From Chryseobacterium gleum (GTDB lineage: Bacteria; Bacteroidota; Bacteroidia; Flavobacteriales_D; Sanyastnellaceae): a DNA stretch of 15,944 bases. The DNA is taken from contig CAMCUG010000015.1 in assembly GCA_945878835.1 (NCBI GenBank), positions 1 through 15,944 of the forward strand, in the 5' to 3' direction. The notes beneath the pieces are model-generated. The model did no database searches, was not told where the DNA came from, and worked only from the letters and a program-made list of their open reading frames with translations. Positions 1 to 6,346 of this stretch are shown here, piece after piece. A program made the translations under genes and the position numbers. Position 1 is the stretch's first letter; each line of letters begins with the position of its first letter.

Positions 1-25
1 TTTCAAATGTTCATTACTTCATGGC

Positions 26-51
26 AAGGCCGAAAAGATTTCGGCCTTTTT
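26..51 (+). terminator. Rho-independent terminator of an upstream gene
   Basis: A perfect 10-bp stem (AAGGCCGAAA at 26-35 pairing with TTTCGGCCTT at 39-48) closes a 3-nt loop and runs into a T-rich tail. The inverted repeat is symmetrical and could also serve a gene on the other strand. It most likely ends the transcript of a gene to the left of the window and insulates the envelope operon that starts at 84. Confidence 0.85.
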
Positions 52-83
52 GCTTTCTTTTGTTAGACTATAAAATTCAATAG

Positions 84-1085
84 ATGAGAATTGTTATTCC
101 AATGGCGGGTATGGGGAAGCGTTTACGTCCTCACACCCTTGTAACACCAAAGCCACTTGTTAGAATTGCCGAAAAGCCAATTGTACAGCGGTTGGTAGAA
201 GACATTGTATCAATTCAAACAGAAAAGGTGGAAGAGATTGCGTTTATTATTGGACGCTTTGGGAAGGAAGTAGAAAATCATTTAATTGCCTTGGCCGAGC
301 AGCTGGGAGCGAAGGGTACCATTCATTACCAAGACCAAGCGCTTGGAACAGCTCATGCGATTATGTGCGCAGAGTCTGCCTTGACCGGACCAGTAACAGT
401 GGCATTCGCTGATACTTTGTTCCGAGCTGATTTCAAATTAGATCCCAATGCAGACGGTGTTTTGTGGGTGAAGAAAATCGAAGATCCTCGTCAGTTTGGT
501 GTAGTGGAATTGAGCGCCGAGGGCACCATTGTTTCCTTCCAAGAAAAACCGCAAGAGTTCGTTTCAGATTTAGCCATGATTGGAATTTATTATTTCAAAG
601 ACGGTGAGTGGTTGAAACGTGAACTTCAATATTTACTCGACAACAACATCATGAATGGTGGAGAATACCAATTGCCAGACGCCATGCGAAACATGATGAA
701 GCAAGGCGCGAAGTTTGTTCCGGGTGAAGTAGATGAATGGATGGATTGCGGAAATAAGAATGCAGTGGTAGAAACCATGATCTCCGTTGTTTCTAGACTT
801 CCACAAAATCACAATGTTAAATTGGAAGGAGATTCGAAAATTATTGAACCGTGTTATTTCGGAAATAACGTTGTGCTTCACAATTCAACGGTGGGCCCGA
901 ACGTTAGCATTGGCAGCAATGTGTCCATTATGAATTCAACACTTGAAAATTCTTCCGTTGAGTCGAATAGTAAAATTGAGAACTGTCAGCTTACAAATTC
1001 GTTGATCGATGAGTATTGTCAAGTTGCAGGTGTGAGCGGAGTGCTTGATTTGGGGTCTTACAATTCCATTCAAAACAATGACTAA
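84..1085 (+). CDS. Sugar-nucleotide nucleotidyltransferase with C-terminal left-handed beta-helix
   Basis: This 333-residue protein matches the NTP_transferase family (RmlA/GalU-like), which joins a sugar-1-phosphate to an NTP to give an NDP-sugar plus pyrophosphate in the cytoplasm. The N-terminus carries the nucleotide-binding signature AGMGKRLRPHT followed by PKPL (residues 8-25). The likely Mg-binding aspartates are D110 (FADT, where GDT is more usual) and D221 (WMDCG). EKP is at 154-156. From about residue 250 to 315 the sequence becomes hexapeptide-like (repeated V/I-G-x-N-V/S units), suggesting a short left-handed beta-helix as in long glucose-1-phosphate thymidylyltransferases and archaeal bifunctional enzymes. 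Which sugar and which nucleotide are used cannot be read from the sequence. It is the first gene of an envelope operon and overlaps the next gene by 8 nt, so the product probably feeds surface polysaccharide or glycan synthesis. Confidence 0.9.
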   Translation: MRIVIPMAGMGKRLRPHTLVTPKPLVRIAEKPIVQRLVEDIVSIQTEKVEEIAFIIGRFGKEVENHLIALAEQLGAKGTIHYQDQALGTAHAIMCAESALTGPVTVAFADTLFRADFKLDPNADGVLWVKKIEDPRQFGVVELSAEGTIVSFQEKPQEFVSDLAMIGIYYFKDGEWLKRELQYLLDNNIMNGGEYQLPDAMRNMMKQGAKFVPGEVDEWMDCGNKNAVVETMISVVSRLPQNHNVKLEGDSKIIEPCYFGNNVVLHNSTVGPNVSIGSNVSIMNSTLENSSVESNSKIENCQLTNSLIDEYCQVAGVSGVLDLGSYNSIQNND

Positions 1086-2775
1086 CAAAATTCTTCTTTT
1101 TCTCTCTTTCTTTGTTTTCGCTGCGTGCGGAAGCAAGAAAGCAACTGTTGTAACCGATGAAAATCACGCGAAGTTTCAGCAGTATTTTTACGAAGGAGAA
1201 AAAGCGAAGATGGCGGGCAATTTTGAAATTGCAATCAACTACTTCAATACTGCTTTGAAGTACGAGCAAGTGAGTGCTGCACATTATGAAATTTCAAAAT
1301 TGTCTTCTCAGCTTCCGAAGTTCGAGAAGATGGGCAGAGATCACATTCGAATAGCTGTTGAAATGGAACCTACCAATTCGTGGTATTTGAAAGATTTGGC
1401 CTTTTACGAGGTATACGGCGGAAACATTAAAGAAGGAATTAAGAACTTCGATTTAGCAGTGAAGTACAGCGCCAATCCAGTTCCAGTTTTGAATGAATAC
1501 CTAAATGTCATCGGCAGCTATGACATGAACCAAGCTTCATTGGTTTTGGCTCAGCTTGCGGCAATTCAAGGAGAAGATGAGGACATTGCCCGTAAGCGAT
1601 TTGAATTGTTGAGCTTGCAAGGGAAATTTAAGGAGGCCGGAATAGTGTTAGAAGATTTCGAAAAGAAGAATAAAGTTGAAGATGCCTATTATTTCTATCT
1701 ATTCGAATTTTACCGTGAAAATAGTTTGAAAGAAGAAGGGTCCAAATGGTTGAAGCACATGAAGGAAGTTATTCCAAACAACGGGAAACTACTTTTAGAA
1801 GAGAGTGGAGAATTAGCGAATGCAGGAAACGACGCAAAGAGTTATGAGTTGTTGAAAAAATCTATTAGTTCCGGAGATTTAGGTTGGTACGATGCAATTG
1901 ATGTGCTCAAGAAATACGAAGAACTTGCAGAGAAAGACGAGAAATTCAAGAAGCCCCTTTGGGAAATATTCGATTTAACATTCAATCAATTCAAATCGGA
2001 ACATGAATGTCTCGTTCAACTATCATTTGTTGCTAATCACCAAAACAATTTTGTTCGTCAAGAAGAAATGTTAGTGCTAGCAGTGGCAATTGACAAAGCC
2101 GATGTAATGGTTTGGCAGTTCTTATTGGAAAACCAAAAGCAGCTGCGCAAATGGAATGAATTGGTTAAGTTTGGAAATGAAGCGTTGGAACTTTTTCCAA
2201 CCGATGCTGAAATATATTACTACACAGGGCTAGGATATCTAAAGCTTCAAGACTACTCGCAGTCTTTGGAATTATTAACTACAGGAAGAGATTTGGTTAT
2301 CGAAGATCCAGAACTACTCTCACAATTTTATTCTTCGTTGGGAAGTGTATATTTCAAAACGAACAATTGGACGGAATGCGAGAATTCATTCGAGCAAGCC
2401 CTCATTCAAAACCCAGACAATGCAACTGGTTTGAACAACTACGCTTATTACCTCGGACTTAAAAAAGTTCAACTCGATAAGGCGCTAGGCATAGTGCAAT
2501 ATGCTGTTTCAATGCAACCCAACAACGCCATTTATCTAGACACGTTCGGATTTATTTTATTTCAAAAGAAGCAGTATCAAGCATCAGTTACGCAGTTGGA
2601 AATTGCAGTTAAGTTGAATTCTACCGATCAAGAAATATGGGAGCACTTAGGCGACTCATATTTCATGCTAGGAAATGAAACCAAGGCCATAGAATTTTGG
2701 AACAAAGGACTTTCACTGAATCCAACCCACCCGAAGTTGAAGGAAAAAATTAATCAAAAGAAATTCATTGAGTAA
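1078..2775 (+). CDS. TPR-repeat lipoprotein
   Basis: The chosen ATG at 1078 gives a 565-residue protein with a clean lipoprotein signal: Lys near the start, a hydrophobic core and the lipobox FAAC with the lipidated cysteine at residue 17. The longer frame from 1045 would bury this signal behind 11 unrelated residues. After the lipobox there is a TPR-like helix pair at about 32-65, a long helical middle region, and four or five tetratricopeptide repeats at about 375-550, recognisable by the A/G-Y spacing and by N-P after each second helix. TPR arrays act as protein-binding scaffolds. This one is probably tethered to the inner face of the outer membrane or the periplasmic side of the inner membrane. 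It overlaps the upstream gene by ATGACTAA and the downstream gene by TTGAGTAA, so it should be made together with both. The specific partner is unknown. Confidence 0.9.
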   Translation: MTNKILLFLSFFVFAACGSKKATVVTDENHAKFQQYFYEGEKAKMAGNFEIAINYFNTALKYEQVSAAHYEISKLSSQLPKFEKMGRDHIRIAVEMEPTNSWYLKDLAFYEVYGGNIKEGIKNFDLAVKYSANPVPVLNEYLNVIGSYDMNQASLVLAQLAAIQGEDEDIARKRFELLSLQGKFKEAGIVLEDFEKKNKVEDAYYFYLFEFYRENSLKEEGSKWLKHMKEVIPNNGKLLLEESGELANAGNDAKSYELLKKSISSGDLGWYDAIDVLKKYEELAEKDEKFKKPLWEIFDLTFNQFKSEHECLVQLSFVANHQNNFVRQEEMLVLAVAIDKADVMVWQFLLENQKQLRKWNELVKFGNEALELFPTDAEIYYYTGLGYLKLQDYSQSLELLTTGRDLVIEDPELLSQFYSSLGSVYFKTNNWTECENSFEQALIQNPDNATGLNNYAYYLGLKKVQLDKALGIVQYAVSMQPNNAIYLDTFGFILFQKKQYQASVTQLEIAVKLNSTDQEIWEHLGDSYFMLGNETKAIEFWNKGLSLNPTHPKLKEKINQKKFIE

Positions 2776-3637
2776 GCATATCGTCATTCTCTTTATACCG
2801 TTTCTTTTTGCTTGCAAGAGCAAAGAGGTTGTTGAGACGCAAGAGCCCTTGAAAGAAAGAACGCAGGCTTTTTTAACACGACATTTAGATAAGAATAAAT
2901 TCGAATTTGAGTGGTTGGGCATGAAGCTCGATGCAGAGTTCACAAGCGGTGAAGAGCAACAAGGATTTAAAGCTACTGTTCGCATGCGTAAGGATAGTGC
3001 CGTTTCTGTGAGTGTTAGTCCAGCATTGGGAATTGAAGTGTTGCGACTACTCGTAGACAAAGACAGTTTGAAAATGGTTTCCGACATACCTGGTGACAGA
3101 TATGTTTTCTTAGGATCGGTAGAGCAACTTTCAGATCTCGCGAAAATTGATTTGGACCTCTCGACACTCCAAGATTTATTGATTGGAAATCCAATTGGTT
3201 TAAGTCGGGAAGAAGGGAAAATGAAAAGCGGAATTGAAAAATTAGATATCGAATATTACACCTTGCTTTCACGCATGTCTCGTCGCGTAAGGCGAGCAAC
3301 GGAAGTTCAAGATTCATTGTCAACGCGTGAGGGCAGAAGAGTTCCCAAAAGATTAGAAGATAACGATTGGATATCTTCGAAATTTTGGATTGAATCGGAT
3401 TTGTATAAGGTGGTGAAGTGTGAATTAACCGATGTTCGTACCAAGAGAATGGTACAAATTAATTATTCTGAATTTGATGAAGAAGATCCCTCCCACTACC
3501 CACACAAATGCAGCATTCAAGTAGATGATGCAAAGGGAAAGACCTCTCTCGATTTCAAAATTATTCGAATAAACACACAGAATCACTACGATTTTTCGTT
3601 CGACTACGACAAGGACTATCCAATCAAAAGTAAATAA
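2768..3637 (+). CDS. DUF4292 family lipoprotein
   Basis: This 289-residue protein starts at TTG. No ATG lies upstream in frame, and only this start yields the lipoprotein signal with LFAC and the lipidated Cys at residue 16. The stretch around residues 50-140 matches DUF4292: a lipid-binding-like beta region with R-x-R-K-D-S, 'SPALGIEV-R', 'D-K-D-S' and 'LQDLLIGNP'. The family is widespread in Bacteroidota and has no settled function; I infer an outer-membrane-associated LolA/LolB-like fold from the alternating beta pattern, without proof. It lies between a TPR lipoprotein (8-nt overlap) and an EnvC-like protein (2-nt gap). That gene order is one I associate with Flavobacteriia generally, which suggests one envelope-assembly job shared by all four products. 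Confidence 0.88.
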   Translation: MSKHIVILFIPFLFACKSKEVVETQEPLKERTQAFLTRHLDKNKFEFEWLGMKLDAEFTSGEEQQGFKATVRMRKDSAVSVSVSPALGIEVLRLLVDKDSLKMVSDIPGDRYVFLGSVEQLSDLAKIDLDLSTLQDLLIGNPIGLSREEGKMKSGIEKLDIEYYTLLSRMSRRVRRATEVQDSLSTREGRRVPKRLEDNDWISSKFWIESDLYKVVKCELTDVRTKRMVQINYSEFDEEDPSHYPHKCSIQVDDAKGKTSLDFKIIRINTQNHYDFSFDYDKDYPIKSK

Positions 3638-3639
3638 GA

Positions 3640-5055
3640 ATGAAAGGACTGAATAAATCTCACGTTTCGCATGCACTCTTGGTGCTGATTCTTGTTTGTT
3701 CAGGTATGACTTTTCAATGGGTATTCGCACAAACGAAAAAGGCAGAGTTGACCTCCAGAAGAAGCGAGCTCAACGAGGAGATAGCTCGAACTAAACAGCT
3801 TATTAAAGAATACCAAACCGATCAACGAAATGCTTCGGCGGAATTGACACTCTTGAATGAACAAATTCGTTTGCGCGAAGAGCTCATTCGGTCCATCAAT
3901 GCTGAGGTGGGAACAATAGACAGCGACATTAAAACGGGCGAAGGAAGAGTGGTTGAGTTGGAAACGAATATTCAAGATTTAAAATCGGAATATGGAAAAA
4001 TGATATACAACAGCTATAAGCAGCGCTCGTCCTATTCGAAATTGGCATTCATTCTTTCTTCAACAGATTTCTTCCAAGCCGTGAAGCGTGTTCAACTTTT
4101 GAAGCAATACGCTGAGAATAGAAAATTTCATGCCCAACAAATGAAAAATGGCCAGTTAGAAATATCTGAGAATATTTCTATGTTGGAAGGAAATAAGCGA
4201 ACGAAGTTGTCTCTTTCGAATGATGAATTAAGCGAGCGAAATGAAATAGCCCAGAACAAAGTTCAACAGCAAGAAAAATTGACTTCGCTAAAATCAGAAG
4301 AAGGAAAATTGCGTGAAGTTCAACGTCAAAAAGAAATTGAAAGAAGACAGTTAACGACTAAAATTGAAGATATAGTTCGTCAGGAAATTGCCGAAGAGAA
4401 CGAACGTATTCGCAAGCAAGAGGCAGAGAAGGCGCGGTTGGCGGAAGAAAAGAAAAAGGAAGATCAACGCAGAGCTGCCGCGAACGCAACGGCCTCTAAC
4501 AATGCTTCTGCAAATGCTACAGGAACTTCAGCTCCTGTGAAAACAAATATACCCGTTGCTGCGGCTACTCCTCCTAAACCAATTGAAAAAGCAGCGCCGA
4601 AATTAGAAAGTGCTCCTGAAGTTGTTTTAGCAAATACAGTCTTCGAACAAAACAAGGGAAGCTTGCCGTGGCCAGTGCCTTCAGGCGCTATTGGCTCGAA
4701 GTTCGGAAGACATACGCACGAGTCCATTTCCGGAATTGAAGTGAACAACAAAGGAGTCGATTTTATAACTTCAGCGAACGCAGAAATCTATACAGTCTTT
4801 AGTGGCACTGTAACCAGCGTATTTAACATTCAAGGGGCAGGTATGAATGTTATTGTGACGCATGGCGCATATAAGACAGTATACAGCGGACTGCAAAACG
4901 TTTATGTTGCAGTAGGTTCGAAGGTAAGCACCAAAGATAAAATTGGAACGGTAGCCGATAACGGTGAAGGGTATGTTCTTCACTTTGAATTGGGAAAAGT
5001 TTCCGAAGCCGGTTGGGTTCCGCAAAATCCAGAACTTTGGTTAAAGCGACGTTAA
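3640..5055 (+). CDS. EnvC-like coiled-coil protein with degenerate LytM (M23) domain
   Basis: A 471-residue exported protein. A Sec signal peptide ends at about VFA|Q (residues 30/31), followed by a long charged coiled coil at about 31-275, a low-complexity Ala/Asn/Pro linker at about 276-335 and a LytM/M23 fold at about 340-468. This is the EnvC/NlpD architecture, whose members activate cell-wall amidases during septum splitting rather than cutting peptidoglycan. The active-site pattern is broken: by my alignment the first zinc histidine of HxxxD is N370 (D374 is kept), the catalytic H of the HxH motif is V446 (H448 is kept), and the Y-x-H histidine is G417. The protein is therefore predicted to be non-catalytic. 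It is the last gene of the operon and ends 3 bp from the convergent dioxygenase gene. Confidence 0.9.
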   Translation: MKGLNKSHVSHALLVLILVCSGMTFQWVFAQTKKAELTSRRSELNEEIARTKQLIKEYQTDQRNASAELTLLNEQIRLREELIRSINAEVGTIDSDIKTGEGRVVELETNIQDLKSEYGKMIYNSYKQRSSYSKLAFILSSTDFFQAVKRVQLLKQYAENRKFHAQQMKNGQLEISENISMLEGNKRTKLSLSNDELSERNEIAQNKVQQQEKLTSLKSEEGKLREVQRQKEIERRQLTTKIEDIVRQEIAEENERIRKQEAEKARLAEEKKKEDQRRAAANATASNNASANATGTSAPVKTNIPVAAATPPKPIEKAAPKLESAPEVVLANTVFEQNKGSLPWPVPSGAIGSKFGRHTHESISGIEVNNKGVDFITSANAEIYTVFSGTVTSVFNIQGAGMNVIVTHGAYKTVYSGLQNVYVAVGSKVSTKDKIGTVADNGEGYVLHFELGKVSEAGWVPQNPELWLKRR

Positions 5056-5058
5056 GAA

Positions 5059-5586
5059 TTAAACGAACTTAGGATCCGTTTCCATCATGTGTCCGCATGA
5101 TTTGCACGTTCTCATTTCTTCACTTCCGTAAAATTCTTTGAAGCGAGGAAGGAAATCTTTTTCAATGTTTTCAAGAACAAAATAGGCGTCATGAAGGGGT
5201 TGATTGCATTTTTCACAGAACCATAAAAGTCCATCTTTTAATTCGCGCTCTGCACGTTTCACTTCGATTACAATTCCAACAGTACCTTCTCCTCTTCTCG
5301 GTTGGTGTGGAGTTCTTGGCGGAAGCAAAAACATTTCGCCTTCTTTCACCTCAATATCTACAGCTTTTCCATCTTCTTGAACGCCAATTACGACACTGCC
5401 TTCGATTTGAAAAAACCATTCTTCGGTTTCGTTGAAGTGATAGTCTTTGCGGGCATTTGGACCGCCAACAATCATGATGACGTAGTCTTCCGATTCAAAA
5501 TATAAATTCTTGTTCCCTATCGGAGGCTGAAGTAAATTTCTATTCTCTTCAATCCATTTTTTTAAGTTGAAAGGTCTGCGAATCAT
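5059..5586 (-). CDS. nbaC: 3-hydroxyanthranilate 3,4-dioxygenase
   Basis: A 175-residue cupin, the size of bacterial 3-HAO. It opens the ring of 3-hydroxyanthranilate with O2, giving the aminocarboxymuconate semialdehyde that leads to quinolinate/NAD or to degradation. Visible family residues are the Fe(II) ligands H50, E56 and H94, the substrate arginines R46 and R98, and a C-terminal rubredoxin-like metal site C124-x2-C127 with C161-x2-C164. These sit one position off the numbering I recall for the Cupriavidus enzyme. The C-terminal Cys4 site is characteristic of bacterial 3-HAOs and absent from animal ones. The start overlaps the end of the GGGP-synthase gene by ATGA, which implies translational coupling. 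No other kynurenine-pathway gene is in the window. Confidence 0.95.
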   Translation of the reverse strand: MIRRPFNLKKWIEENRNLLQPPIGNKNLYFESEDYVIMIVGGPNARKDYHFNETEEWFFQIEGSVVIGVQEDGKAVDIEVKEGEMFLLPPRTPHQPRRGEGTVGIVIEVKRAERELKDGLLWFCEKCNQPLHDAYFVLENIEKDFLPRFKEFYGSEEMRTCKSCGHMMETDPKFV

Positions 5587-6317
5587 AGGGCGTTCAATTT
5601 TTGTATTTCGAAAAGTATTTCAGGATTCTGTTCTACTGCGGTGCCCACGACCACAACATCCGCACCTGCTTGCCAAGCGGCGTGCGCCTGTTGTTCATTA
5701 ACAATTCCACCACCAACAATTAAAGGAAGCTGTGTAGTCTTTTTCACGGCGTAAATTAATTCTTGTGAAACAGGAAAATCCGCTCCGCTGCCGGTGTCTA
5801 AATAAAAACATCGGAGTCCTAGGTATTTTCCAGCAAGCGCTGTTGCTGCGGCCACTTCAGGTTTGTCGTTCGGAAGTGGAACGGTCTGACTGATGTAAAT
5901 AGCCGTAGTTGTATTTCCTCCATTGACCAACATGTATCCCGTTGGAATGACTTCCTGTTTCCATTCATGCAAATACGGGGCAGAAACAACCTGATGACCA
6001 ATGAGGAATTCGGCATTTCTTCCAGATATCAACGAAAGAAAAAGTGTGGCGTCTACGTGCTTCGTTAGTTGTAAAGGATGACCTGGAAAAAGAACCAACG
6101 GGAGAGGGCACGATTTGCGCAAGTATTCAACGCGTTCATTGAAATCGGAAGCCGCATTCAAGCTGCCACCCACCAATAAAAAATCTACGCCCGCTGCTTT
6201 GTAAAGTTCTCCTTGCTGTATAGCATTTTCACTGTTCCATTTATCTGGATCAATGAGAACGGCCAATTGTTTTTTCTTCGAATGAAGCAACAATTCTATT
6301 TTTCCTGCAGGGGTCAT
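5583..6317 (-). CDS. Geranylgeranylglyceryl/heptaprenylglyceryl phosphate synthase (PcrB/GGGPS family)
   Basis: This 244-residue TIM-barrel protein belongs to the family that couples a polyprenyl diphosphate to the sn-1 hydroxyl of glycerol-1-phosphate, the first committed step of archaeal ether lipids; Bacteroidota carry their own group. Diagnostic motifs occur in order: LIDPDK (21-26), VGGS (49-52), FPG (77-79), SLISGRN (95-101), YLDTGSGA (172-179), VGGGI (201-205) and VGTAVE (224-229). The last two form the phosphate-binding ends of the barrel. The prenyl chain length is not decidable from sequence alone. It lies 29 nt downstream of rel and overlaps the dioxygenase start by 4 nt. No glycerol-1-phosphate dehydrogenase or second prenyltransferase of this pathway is in the window. 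Confidence 0.93.
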   Translation of the reverse strand: MTPAGKIELLLHSKKKQLAVLIDPDKWNSENAIQQGELYKAAGVDFLLVGGSLNAASDFNERVEYLRKSCPLPLVLFPGHPLQLTKHVDATLFLSLISGRNAEFLIGHQVVSAPYLHEWKQEVIPTGYMLVNGGNTTTAIYISQTVPLPNDKPEVAAATALAGKYLGLRCFYLDTGSGADFPVSQELIYAVKKTTQLPLIVGGGIVNEQQAHAAWQAGADVVVVGTAVEQNPEILFEIQKLNAL

Positions 6318-6321
6318 GTTT

Positions 6322-6329
6322 CAAAAATA
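6322..6329 (-). promoter_or_regulatory. Possible -7 box just upstream of the GGGPS gene
   Basis: On the minus strand TATTTTTG matches the Bacteroidota -7 consensus TAnnTTTG exactly and lies 4 nt before the ATG. A TTTG lies 22 nt further upstream, at the end of rel, as a candidate -33 element. If used, the transcript would be leaderless or nearly so, giving the two-gene pair expression independent of rel. The match is short and could be chance in an AT-rich gap. Confidence 0.3.
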
Positions 6330-6346
6330 CGAAAGATGAGGGTGCA

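Noticed and set aside
1045..1077. Longer start for the TPR lipoprotein
   Set aside because: It adds 11 residues before a complete lipoprotein signal peptide and lies deep inside the upstream gene; the ATG at 1078 gives the correct n-region.
4470..4620. Ala/Asn-rich low-complexity stretch as a repeat or frameshift
   Set aside because: The frame stays open on both sides, the residues are varied, and flexible linkers between coiled coil and LytM domain are normal in EnvC-like proteins.
5056..5058. Terminator between the convergent genes
   Set aside because: Only 3 bp separate the stop codons, and I find no hairpin followed by a T run in either gene end.
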